Shown piece by piece: positions 44,673 through 55,428 of a DNA stretch of 64,000 nt. A program made the translations under genes and the position numbers. The notes beneath the pieces are model-generated. The model was given only the letters and a program-made list of their open reading frames with translations. It made no database searches and was not told the DNA's origin. The DNA comes from Plantago ovata (taxonomy: Eukaryota > Streptophyta > Magnoliopsida > Lamiales > Plantaginaceae), in the NCBI GenBank assembly GCA_028274465.1, contig CM051456.1:70852753-70916752 (forward strand), given 5' to 3'. Numbering within the stretch: position 1 is the first letter of the stretch; every line of letters starts with the position of its first letter.

Positions 44673-45398
44673 AGGTCATCCGGCGAAGAGTTGAAGTGTG
44701 TCAACAACGTGATCAAACTCTCACTTGTGCTTAAACTCAAATACCTTCAAACTCTCTATACTGCCATTGATCCGTTGCAAGACTTAAAGCTTGAAAAAAG
44801 CTACTTGTGAAGAAGTAGAACAAACTCGGCTAAGAAATTAGTTAAGTGTTCTTTCTTTCGAACAAGAACAAGTCTTGACACCAGAAACAATCAAACTTGT
44901 TTACTGCAAAGTATTCGAAGTTGTGTTTCTTAGATTACTTGTTGTAACTGAATAAGTTATAATTAAGTCATCTCACCCCAAAACTCTCTAACTGAAATAC
45001 ACCCTTTCAGGCGTGATATTCAGGGGGAACTTAATCGAGCATAGTTTTGCTGATTAAAAGTACCATGTTTGGTGGAGAACAAGGTTACGTTCTCTAGATT
45101 AGGTTGGAGACAAAGCAAGTGTGCTTTGGTTTCTGTTGAATCGCTTTAGATAGGAGATTGTAAGGAACCTCAATCATATCTTAGTGGATTCAGTCCTAGA
45201 AAGGACAAAGTGGATTAGTTGAGAGATTACGCCACTCTCAGATACCACTATAAAAGTGTTTGTGTGATTTACTTACTGTACTTAGTTTTCAGCAAATCAT
45301 ATCTGTCTGTACACAGTCACTCACATCACTTGCTGAAACCTTTACTTACTGAAAGAGCACTTATTGTATCAAAGATTTCCGCTCTCTAATTTTAAGTA

Positions 45399-45491
45399 TC
45401 AGCAAACCGAGCTACTGAAAAGTAACTTACGCTTGCTGAGAAAGTTAAGTATCAGCAAACTCATTACTGAAAAGTAATAAGCCCTTGCTGA
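45399..45491 (+). repeat. two nested hairpins near the end of the Copia-A LTR
   Basis: 45452-45491 has an outer stem TCAGCAA/TTGCTGA and an inner stem ATTACT/AGTAAT. 45399-45439 is a second, slightly decayed unit. The pair recurs in each Copia-A LTR (for example from 48627 and 53678 on the complementary strand). It would lie in the RNA leader shortly before the primer site. Confidence 0.8.
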
Positions 45492-45572
45492 GAAAGTTTT
45501 AAACGACGAAAGTTTGAAAAGACTATTCACACCCCCCCTCTAGTCTTTTCTTGTTGTTTAAAGGGACCAACG

Positions 45573-48541
45573 AACACAGTCCTTCTCGTAATCTTCAAGT
45601 AGCTTACGGACTTCAAGTTGAATAATTCTTGCATTCTTGCATGCATTATAGTGATGGTTTTCACCATTCATTTCTTTGTAGTGTATTACCCACAAGTCCA
45701 TGCCCCAATTGCTAGCATGTAGTAGCTGAGTGTCTGAAATTCCCTTGTTGGCATGAATCTTCCTTAACCAAAGAAGGTCTTCCTCTTGATTCGTTGCAGT
45801 GAGATAGAAATACTTATAAGAAATCAAGCCATATTTCTTTTTGGACTTCTTGGTCATAGGATCATTAAAGTAAGAAACATCCATCGGCTTGATTAAATCA
45901 GGCTCTTGTTTTATCTTCTTGCTGATGGAAGTTCTTCTTACCAAAATTTCAAAATGTTCAGCCATTTTATAGCAATGTTCCTTGGGTAGGGAGGAGGATC
46001 CCTTTCTTTCTTTGTGACTTTCAATTCAATCCAAGTGTACATTTGATTCAGTACAGCAGTTGGAAAGAAGTCATTGGCCAAAAGGTCTTCCAGCTTTATG
46101 ATCCAACAACCATGGAGGTTTCTGATCACATCTGAGTGGTTTCCTCATTGATGGTCTTTGTATAGTCAATGCCAGTGCCTATGGCAATATTAGCTAGCCT
46201 TCTTTCTTCTTGTCTTTGCTTTCTTCTTCTTGACTTAGCATTTTCATGATCCTTTGCTGAAGATTTGGAGTCAGAAGAGAAATGTTTAGACTGGCCAGAT
46301 GGAGTTAAGGCAGAAAGAGGCTTGGCCCTTATAGCTTGAGCTATTGTTTGGTCATCATCATTATCATCATCTTCATTAATGCCTTGATGACTTTCAGTAT
46401 GACAGAATTCTTGAGTATCAGCAGAAGTTCTTTTTTTCTTTCTGGATTTGCTGAACTTCTCTCAGAATCTGTTGCAGCTCTTATTTTAGAACTTTGCTTT
46501 GTTTCAGCAAAAGGTTCTCTGGGAGGCGGTCCAGGAAACTTTAGTGGAGCTTCAGATGGAGTAGTTGATTTGTCTCTTGAAGACTTTCTTTTTCTAGAAT
46601 CTTCCCCCTTAGACATGGATTGCATCATCGACTTGATGTGAATAGAGAAAAACTCATTGTAGTTTTCAGCAAGAGTATTGAGGCTGTTGTATTTAAGAAT
46701 CATGTCTTGCTGATCAGAAGTCAGCTTAAACAATTCTTCTTTAATAAAATCCAAATTCTCATCATGTCTTCGCTCGTTGTTTACTTTTTCTTCCAGTATA
46801 GCCTGAGCCTTTGTTAATGCGCTTTTGGAGAGCTTGAGTGCTTGACTGACATCATCTTCATAGCTTTTGTGATGTAGACTTATGTCTTTCCGAGCAATGG
46901 TAAGTGTAGTAGTGCGTCTCAGCACAGTAGTCAGTATTTTTCCAATGTCAAGTGGACTCTCAGCAAGGAGGGCATTATCCTCTTCTTGGCATGCTTTGTG
47001 AACAACCATTAGTGCTTTAATTCTTGGAGTAAACTCCTCAATGTTTGGAAGCGACACTAAAGACGGAGTAAGTGAGTGGGCTTTGATTTCTGTGGCAATT
47101 TGATCGTCGTTTCTCAGCAAGCGACTTCTCTCCATATCTCCTTCATCATTAATGAGAGATGCTGGAGGAATTTCTACCAACTTGGGTTCAGCTTTCTTGG
47201 TCTTTTCTTCTTCATTTGCTGAGAAATCAGACAAATCTTCTTCCCCGAAAGGTTCATCAAGGCCAGCAACCTTGACACCTAAATCTTTAGCCTCAGTCAC
47301 TTTTGGTTGAGTGGTTGGTGAAGGCAACTCTTTTGACTCAACAACTGGAGTTTCACCATAGTAAGTGGAAGGGAGGAATCTTCCTTGTTGTTCACTCCGG
47401 AAGATTGAGCAATATCGAGATGTTGAGTATGTGTGTCATGAATCTGTAGACTATTCTGTAATGCTCTATGATAATCTTCATCCATTTCTTCATTTTCTCC
47501 AAGGTTTGAATCGGTGACCTTAGCTTCGAGTAATGCTAACTCGGCATCAGAAAGCTTAGCTTGCCTTTAGGCATTTCAGCCCGCTTTCTGGCATACTCTT
47601 CTTTGTCTCAGCAACTTGTTCAGTTGCTGGAGTAATTTTCTCAGCAGGAGTTGGAGCAGATTCATGTTGCTGACTGGGAGGTTGTTCAGCTTGCTGATTT
47701 TCACCATCAGCTTGATCTACTTGATCATCAACTGACAACTTAACTCCGCCAGCATCCGGACTAGGACCTTGATTGTCATCATTATCGTCCTTGCTGTCCT
47801 TAGAATCCTTGGATTCATCATCACTTGTGTTTTTAAGGATATTTTCATCCTCTTCTTCTTCTTCATCATCATCCGTTTGTATTACAAACTCAAGATGTTT
47901 GTACTTAGCAGCGCTTGTAACCTCTTCTTCCTCATTGATTTTGTGGGGATCAGCCACCACGGGTACAAATGAACCCTTGAGCATCACAACTTGTTCAGCT
48001 GGAGAGGCACTCTTGAACTTAGCTTTCATATTCTCTCTGATTGTGACAATCAGATTGGCACTCATTTGCTGAGAATATGAGAGTTCTTCAAGAAGGATAG
48101 AGTGTACAAAAGTCTCGAGTTTAAAGAGAGATTTTCTCTTCTTTTCATTTGAAAGATGGATGTGAAGGTTTGAGAAGTCCATCCTTTTGTACCTTTGCCA
48201 GTTGCTGACAGACTTAGCAACTCTGGTCAAGTGTTTCTTTTGAAGTTGGAGTATAGTTCTTCAGAACTAACTTCATGGACTTTTGTGATGAGAACCGCTT
48301 CATTATTCTCCTTTTGAGCCTGCTGATATTCAGCAAGCTCATGTTGCACACTGAGTTGTGCAGGAACTATTTCCAATGCTTCAGGAGCTGTAGCAGCATC
48401 CTTGAATTGTTCATCCTGAAATAACACTTTGTTAGATACAAGTTTATGTTTTTAAACTTAGTAAAATTACCAAAACTTTCATCTACCTGCTGAACAAGAG
48501 TTGTAGATTCTGGTCCAGAAGTTTCAGCAACCTTCTGACTT
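45573..48541 (-). pseudogene. A4 partial aORF with one intron precisely missing
   Basis: It starts AAGTCAGAAGG right after the LTR end and stops at 45573, where the A3 LTR begins, so the last 35 or so residues are missing. Predicted intron 2 is kept (48416-48486, GT...AG). Where A3 and A5 have intron 3, this copy reads CAGCAG directly joined to GCTCAAAAGG (joint 48319/48320). The remaining exon has the conserved order: acidic block, one GETPVVES repeat, helical segment and C-terminal domain with HGCWIIKLED and ASNWGMDLWV. Several frameshifts break it (near 48230, 47555, 47300, 46340 and 45950). Confidence 0.75.
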
Positions 48542-50111
48542 TGTTGTTCCCTTTAAACAACAAGAAAAGACTAGAGGGGGGGGGGGTGAATAGTCTTTTC
48601 AAACTTTCGTCGTTTAAAAACTTTCTCAGAAAGGGCTTATTAGTTTTCAGTAATGAGTTTGATGATACTTAACTTTCTCAGCAAGTACTAGTTACTTTTC
48701 AGTAACGAGTTTTACTGATACTTCAGTTCAGAGAGCGGAAGTCTTTATACAATAAGTGTTTTAACAGTAAGTGATAGTTTCAGCAAGTGAGTAGAGTGAC
48801 AGTGTACTGATAGATATGCTTTGCTGAAAACTAAATGCAGTAAGTAAATCACACAAACACTTTTATAGTGGTATCTGAGAGTGGCGTAATCTCTCAACTA
48901 ATCCACTTTGTCCTTTCTAGGACTGAATCCACTAAGATAAGTTTGAGGTTCCTTACAACACCTATCTAGAGCAATTCGACAAAAACCAAAGCACACTTGC
49001 TTCGTTTCCAACCTAACTAGAGAACGAAACCTTGTTCTCCACCAAACTTGGGACTTATAATCAGCAACACTATGCTCGATTAAGTTCCCCCTGAATTTCA
49101 CGCCTGAAAGGGTGTTTTTCAGTTAGAGAGGTTTGGGATGAGATAACTTGATTATAATTTATTCAGCTACAACAAGTAATCTAAGAAATAAAACTTTGAA
49201 TACTTTGCATTAAACAAGTTTGATTATTTCTGGTGTCAAGACTTGTCCTTGTTCGAAAGAAAGAACACCTAACTAATTTCTTAGCCGTCAATATTCTACT
49301 TCTTCACAAGTAGCTTTTTCAAGCTTTAAGTCTTGGAACGGATCAATGGCAGTAAAGAGTATTTGAAGGGTATGAGAGTTTAAGCACAAGTGAGAATCTG
49401 ATCACGTTGTTGACACACTTCAACTCTTTTTCGGATGACCTCTATTTATAGTGAATCAAGGGAGTCGTTTGAATTTCGAATTCTAAGGCTTTGTTCCTTA
49501 AGATGTCACTGTCTTGCTTTTGTACTTTCAGCAGCGTCCTTTATTTGTCTTCTAGTCTTCATGTTCTTCGCATGCTTACTTTGCATTTAATGTTCATTTG
49601 AATGAAATTCAAATATGAACGTTGGAGCGCAAATGCAAGTACTTTCAGCAAGGAGGTCACATATGTTTTTCAGCAAGTGGTCAGTCTCAGTTTCAGCAAA
49701 CACAACCTACGCTGTCATTTAGATTTTCACTTATGCAAGCTGTTGCTGAAGTTTCCACTTTCTGAGCAACATGTGCCTTTGTAGATACCATCTTCAGAAA
49801 TCTTCTTCAGTCTTCAGTCTTCGAATTCTTCAAGTTTCTGAACGGTTCTAATGCTTCAATATTTTGTTTGTGTAAACAAAGTACATCATCAGCAAATGCT
49901 TCAATAGGTTGTTTTACTTTTCAGAAAACAAGATACATCATAAGCGGTTTAAAGTACCTAACTAGTACCTAATCTAAGTATTCAGCAAACGTTCTTCTTT
50001 TACAATGTCCTTCAAAATTCTAGATTCCTATGGACCTTAAGAGTACTAGTTACTAGACTTTCCTTAATTTAGCATGGTTAATTGCTCATCAAAATTACAA
50101 CTTTCCTAACA
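48542..50111 (-). repeat. Copia-A LTR between A5 and A4 (1570 bp)
   Basis: It runs from TGTTGTTCCC (complement of the LTR 3' end, one base changed) to CCTAACA at 50111. It is followed by the complement of the polypurine tract, so it is the 3' LTR of A5. It also serves as the upstream LTR of A4. A G run lies near 48576 and the TATA near 49440-49450 on the minus strand. Confidence 0.9.
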
Positions 50112-50127
50112 CAATTTCCCCCTTTTT
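50112..50127 (-). other. polypurine tract of A5
   Basis: The complement of CAATTTCCCCCTTTTT gives AAAAAGGGGGAAATTG next to the LTR. One extra base separates it from the usual junction. 50128-50373 is 3'UTR without other recognised features. Confidence 0.8.
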
Positions 50128-50373
50128 GATGTTAGCAATCCATGGCTAAATTAATTATTACCCTTTTAGAGGTTTCTGATGTTAAATAAATCAGTTGATT
50201 AATGCAAGCATACTTGAATAATAAAACAGTAAGCATAAGTAGATTGCATAATCAAAAACCAATAAGAGTCAAAAGCTTTATTGCTGATAGTTATCTTTCA
50301 GTAAGTTTACAAGAATGTTTAGAGATAACTACACAAATCAGCAAACAAAACAAACATAGCTTTTACAAGGGAC

Positions 50374-53300
50374 TTAAGCTATTCCAGCATAAGATTTCCT
50401 CAGAATCTCCCTTACACTTTTCTCAGCAAGCGCAGAAAATTCAACACAGTCCTTTTCATAATCTTCAAGTAGCTTACGGATTTCAAGCCGAATGATCCTT
50501 GCATTCATGCAGACGATATAATGATGGTTTTCACCATTCATTTCTTTGTAGTGCCGTACCCACAAGTGCATGCCCCAATTGCTGGCATGGAGAAGTTGTG
50601 TATCTGAAATTCCCTTGTTAGCATGAATCTTTCTTAACCAGAGAAGATCTTCTTCTTGATCCTTGGCAGTGAGATAGAAGTACTCATAAGGAATCAAGCC
50701 ATATTTCTTCTTTGACTTCTTGGTTAAAGGGTCAGAATAGTAAGCAACATCAATTCGTTTGATTAAATCAGGCTCTTGGTTCATTAGCTTGCCAATAGAT
50801 GTTCTTCTTACCAAGACTTCCAGATTCAGCCATCTTGCAGCAATGTTTCTTGGGTAGGGAGGAGGATCCCTTTCTTTTCTTTTCACCTTTAATTCAATCC
50901 AAGTGTACATTTGATTCAGTACAGCAGTTGGAAAGAAATCATTTACAAACACATCTTCCAGCTTTAAGATCCAGCAACCATGAACATTTCTGATCACATT
51001 TTGAGTTGTTTCCTCATTGCTGGTCTTTGTGTAATCAATGCCGGAGCCAATGGCAATGATGGCTAGCCTCTTTTCTTCATGTCTTTGCCTTATTCTTCTT
51101 GACTTTGCATTTTCTTGATCTCTTGCTGAAGATCTTGAGTCAGAAGAGAAATGTTTTGAGTGGCCAGAAGGAGTTAGGGCTGTGATTGGTCTAGCTCTTA
51201 TTGCTTGAGCTATTGTTTGATTGTCATCATCATCATCATCATCTTCATTCAGATCTTGATGACTCTCAGTAAGACAGTATTCCTGAGTTTCAACAGATGT
51301 TCTTCTCCTTTTCGGATTTGCTGAATTTAACTCAGAATCTGTTTCAGCTCATCTCTTAGAACTTTGCTCTCTTTTAGCAAGAGGTTCTATTGTCAATGGC
51401 GCTTCCGCAGGGGTTTTCTTTCTTGAAGATTTTCTTTGTTTATCTTTTCCCTTAGACATGGATTGCATCATTTGGTGAATGTGCAAAGACAAAAATTCAT
51501 TGCAATTTTTTCAGCAAGTTTACTTAGACTGTTGTACTTAAGAATTATGTCTTGCTGATCAGCAGTCAGCTTGGACATTTCTTCTTTTATACTCACCAAC
51601 TTCTCCTCATGTCTGCGCTCATTGTCGACTTTTTCTTCAATGAAAGTCTGAGCCTTTTTCAATGCAGTCTTTGCTAGTTTGAGTGCTTGACTGACATCTT
51701 CTTCATAGCTTTTATGATGTAGACTTATGTCTTTTTGAGCTATTGTAAGAGAAGTAGTGCGTTTCAGCACAGTAGCCAGTATTTTGCCTATGTCAAGCGG
51801 ACTCTCAGCAAGGAGTGCATCGTCCTCTTCTTTGCAGGCTTTGTGAACAGCCATTAGTGCCATAATTCTTGGAGTAAAATCCTCAACACTAGGAAACGGC
51901 ACTAAAGAAGGAGTTACGGAATGAACTTTGAGCTCAGTAGCGAATTGATCATCATTGGTCAGCAAACGGCATCTTATATCATCTCCTACATCATGTTCAT
52001 CATCAGGAGGAGGAATTGTAACCACCGCGGGTTCCGCTTTCTTTGTTAGATCTTCTTCGTTTGCTGAGAGATCTTCTTCGTCATCAGATTCATCAAGGCC
52101 AGCAACCTTGGTTCCTAAATCTGTAGCTTCATTCACTTTCGGTAGAGTGGTTGCTGAGGGCAAGTCTTGAGACTCAACAACTGGAGTTTCACCAGTACTA
52201 AGTGGAAGGGAGGGGACTTCCGTGTGCTTCACTCCTGAAGATTGAGCAATGTCTCGATTTTGCGTATGCCTTGCATGAATCTGTAGACTGTTTTGAAGTG
52301 CTCTTTGATAATCTTCATTCATTTCTTCATCATCAAGGTTTGCTTCAGTGACCTTGGCATCGAGTAAATATAACTCGGCATCAGAAAGCTTACTTTTGCC
52401 TAATTTCATTTCAGCACGCTTTCTGGCGTACTCTTCTTCAGTTTCAGCAACTTGTTCAGTTGCTTGAGTACTTGTCTCAGCAGGAGCAGGATTGGATTCT
52501 TGTTGCTGAGTTGTTGTGTGATCAGCTTGCTGATTTTCAGTATCATGACGTTCAGTCTCAACAACTGTCAGTTTAAGTCCATCAGCAACTTGTTCAGTTG
52601 CTTGAGTACTTGTCTCAGCAGGAGCAGGATTGGATTCTTGTTGCTGACTTGTTGTGTGATCAGCTTGCTGATTTTCAGTATCATGACGTTCAGTCTCAAC
52701 AACTGTCAGTTTAAGTCCACCAGCATCAGGACTAGGACCTTGATTGTCATCATCGTCATCCTTTTTGTCCTTAGAATCTTTTCCTTCATCATCACTTGGA
52801 TCTTTGGGAATGTTCTCATCATCTTCTTCTTCATCATCGTCCGTTAGTATGACAAACTCAAGATGTTTGTACATTGCTACACTTGTAACTTCCTCTTCTT
52901 CATTGATTTTGTGGGGATCAGCCACCACGGGTACAAAGGAACCCTTGAGCATCACAACTTGTTCAGTCGGAGAGGCACTCTCGAATTTAGCTTTCATATT
53001 CTCTCTGATTAGAGCAATCAGACTTGAGCTTATGAGCTGAGAATATGTCAACTCTTTTGGAAGTATAGAGTGCACAAACGTCTCGAGTTTCAGCAGAGAA
53101 AGTCTCTTTTTCTCGTTGGACAGATGAAGGTGAAGATCAGAAAAGTCCATCCTTCTGTACCTTTGTCAGTTGCTGACGGATTTAGCAACTCTGGTCAAGG
53201 TAGTTCTCTTGAAGTCCGAGTAAGGTTCCTCTGAACTTACTTTCAGATCTTCAGTGATGTGAACCACTTCAGTGGTCTCCTTTTGAGCCTGAAAAGAATA

Positions 53301-53591
53301 AAATTTAGTTCAGGAAGGTTTTGGAAAATAGTTTTAGAGTCAAAAGCTGGGACATGATATACCTGCTGAGATTCAGCAAGCTCATGTTGCACACTTTGTT
53401 GTGCTGGTACTATTTCCATTGCTTCAGGAGCTTGAGAAGCATTCTTGAATTGTTCATCCTGAAATAATTTTAAGTTTGATACAAGTACTAAGTTTTCAAA
53501 CTTAGTTTAATTACCAAAAACTTCATCTACCTGTTGAACAGGAGGTGTGGATTCTGGTGCAGAAGTTTCAGCAATCTTCTGACTTGTATCT
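50374..53591 (-). pseudogene. A5 partial aORF, the best preserved copy
   Basis: It begins AGATACAAGTCAG directly after the LTR. Introns 2 (53459-53530) and 3 (53289-53362) are present with GT and AG ends. One frame of 560 codons (53150-51468) covers MDFSDLHLHLSNEKKR, an acidic block, a Gln/Thr-rich region, GETPVVES, SPLDIGKILATVL and a helical segment. Within it a 138-bp unit (46 residues, starting GLKLTVVETERHD) is tandemly duplicated (52447-52722). After a frame change near 51500 the C-terminal frame of 207 codons (50997-50374) is open: VHGCWILKLED, YPRNIAARWLNLEVL, GLIPYEYFYLTAKD, ASNWGMHLWV. A CTT/GAT-type microsatellite lies near 51222-51245. Confidence 0.78.
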
Positions 53592-55166
53592 TGTTGGTCC
53601 CTTTAAACAACAAGAAAAGACTAGAGGCGGGGAGGGGGTGAATAGTCTTTTCAAACTTTCATCGCTTAAAAACTTTCTCAGCAAGGGATTATTACTTTTC
53701 AGTAATGTGTTTGCTGATACTTAACTTTGTCAGCAAGTACTAGTTACTTTTCAGTAACGAGTTTTACTGATACTTAAAATTAGAGAGCGGAAGTCTTTGT
53801 ACAATAAGTGCTTTGTCGGTAAGTGATAGTTTCAGCAAGTGAACAGAGTGACAGTGTACAGATAGATAAGCTTTGCTGAAAACTAAATACAGTAAGTAAA
53901 TCACACAAACACTTTTATAGTGGTATCTGAGAGTGGCGTAATCTCTCAACTAATCCACTTTGTCCTTTCTAGGACTGAATCCACTAAGATAAGTTTGAGG
54001 TTCCTTACAACACCTATCTAGAGCGATTCGACAGAAACCAAAGCACACTTGCTTCGTTTCCAACCTAACTAGAGAACGAAACCTCGTTCTACACCAAACT
54101 TGGGACTTATAATCAGCAACACTATGCTCGATTAAGTTCCCCCTGAATTTCACGCCCGAAAGGGTGTTTTTCAGTAAGAGAGGTTTGGGATGAGATAACT
54201 TGATTATAACTTATTCAGCTACAACAAGTAATCTAAGAAACAAAACTTTGAATACTTTGCAGTAAACAAGTTTGATTGTTTCTGGTGTCAAGACTTGTTC
54301 TTGTTCGAAAGAAAGAAAGAACACTTAACTAATTTCTTAGTCGTGTAAATTCTACTTCTTCACAAGTAGCTTTTTCAAGCTTTAAGTCTTGGAACGGATC
54401 AATGGAAGTAGAGAGTATTGAAGGGTTTGTGAGTTTAAGCACAAGTGAGAGTATGATCATGTTGTTGACACACTTCAACTCTTTGCCGGATGACCTCTAT
54501 TTATAGTGAATCAAGGGAGACGTTTGAATTTCAAATTCTAAGGCTTTGTTCCTTAAGATGTTATTGTCTTTCTTTAGTACTTTCAGGATCGTCCTTTATT
54601 TGTCTTCTAGTCTTCATGTTCTTCGCGTGCTTAATTTGCATTTAATGTTCATTTGAATGAAATTCAAATATGAACGTTAGAGCGCAAATGCAAGTACTTT
54701 CCGCAAGGAGGTCACATATGTTTTTCAGCAAGTGGTCAGTCTCAGTTTCAGCAAGCACAACCTACTCTGTCGTATAGATTTTCACTTATGCAAGCTGTTG
54801 CTGAAGTTTCCACTTTCTGAGCAACATGTGCCTTTGTAGATACCATCTTCAGAAATCTTCTTTAGTCTTCAGTCTTCGAATTCTTCAAGTTTCTGAAAGG
54901 TTCTAATGCTTCAATAGTTTGTTTGTGTAAACAAAGTACATCATCAACAAATGCTTCAATAGGTTGTTTTTCTTTTCAGAAAACAAGATACATCATAAGC
55001 GAATAAAAACACCTATCTAGCACCTACTCTAAGTCTTCAGCAAACGTTCCTCTTTAACAATGTCCTTTAAAATTCTAAATTCCTATGGACCTTAAGAGTA
55101 CTAGTTACTGGACTTTCCTTAATTTAGCATGGTTAATTGCTCATCAAAATTATAAGTTTCCTAACA
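53592..55166 (-). repeat. Copia-A LTR between A6 and A5 (1575 bp)
   Basis: It runs from TGTTGGTCCC to CCTAACA and is followed by the complemented polypurine tract of A6. It is both the 3' LTR of A6 and the LTR upstream of A5. The G run is interrupted (GAGGCGGGGAGGGGG). The conserved hairpins and TATA are present. Confidence 0.9.
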
Positions 55167-55181
55167 AATTTCCCCCTTTTT
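55167..55181 (-). other. polypurine tract of A6
   Basis: The complement of AATTTCCCCCTTTTT abuts the LTR. The 3'UTR 55182-55428 is nearly identical to that of A5. Confidence 0.85.
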
Positions 55182-55428
55182 GATGTTAGCAATCCATGGA
55201 TAAATTAATTGTTACCCTTTTAGAGGTTTCTGATGTTGAATAAATCAGTTGATTAATGCAAGCATACTTGAATAATAAAACAGTAAGCATAAGTAGATTG
55301 CATAATCAAAAACCAATAAGAGTCAAAACCTTTATTGCTGATAGTTATCTTTCTGTAAGTTTACAAGAAAGTTTAGAGATAACTATACAAATCAGCAAAC
55401 AAAACAAAACAAAGCTTTTACAAGGGAC

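Larger units (their letters stand above)
25342..45572 (+). mobile_element. Copia-A copy A3, 5'-truncated, split by Athila G4
   Basis: It begins in the IN-RT linker directly after G3, then runs through RT-RNase H, the hairpin spacer, the complete aORF, the polypurine tract and the 3' LTR. G4 plus its target duplication (27524-37847) interrupts the spacer. The right LTR abuts the C-terminal end of a minus-strand aORF (A4). That suggests A3 inserted into A4, with AACAC (45573-45577) as candidate target site. It is the only copy here with aORF start, end, polypurine tract and LTR together. Confidence 0.85.
43924..45572 (+). repeat. A3 3' LTR (1649 bp)
   Basis: It starts TGTTAGGAAACTTG and ends GGGACCAACG, where other copies end CAACA. 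U3 contains a duplicated palindromic block (44104-44125 and 44155-44176) and a direct repeat of GAAGATCTGAAGACTTGAAG (44266 and 44291). The TATA is at 44661. R-U5 is therefore about 0.9 kb and carries two nested hairpins (45399-45491) and a C run before CTCTAGTC. Confidence 0.9.

Noticed and set aside
47773..48072. Ser-rich ORFs antisense to the acidic aORF region (also 41190-41393, 52744-53040)
   Set aside because: Runs of Asp/Glu codons read as Ser/Leu/Phe on the other strand. They are shadows of the aORF.
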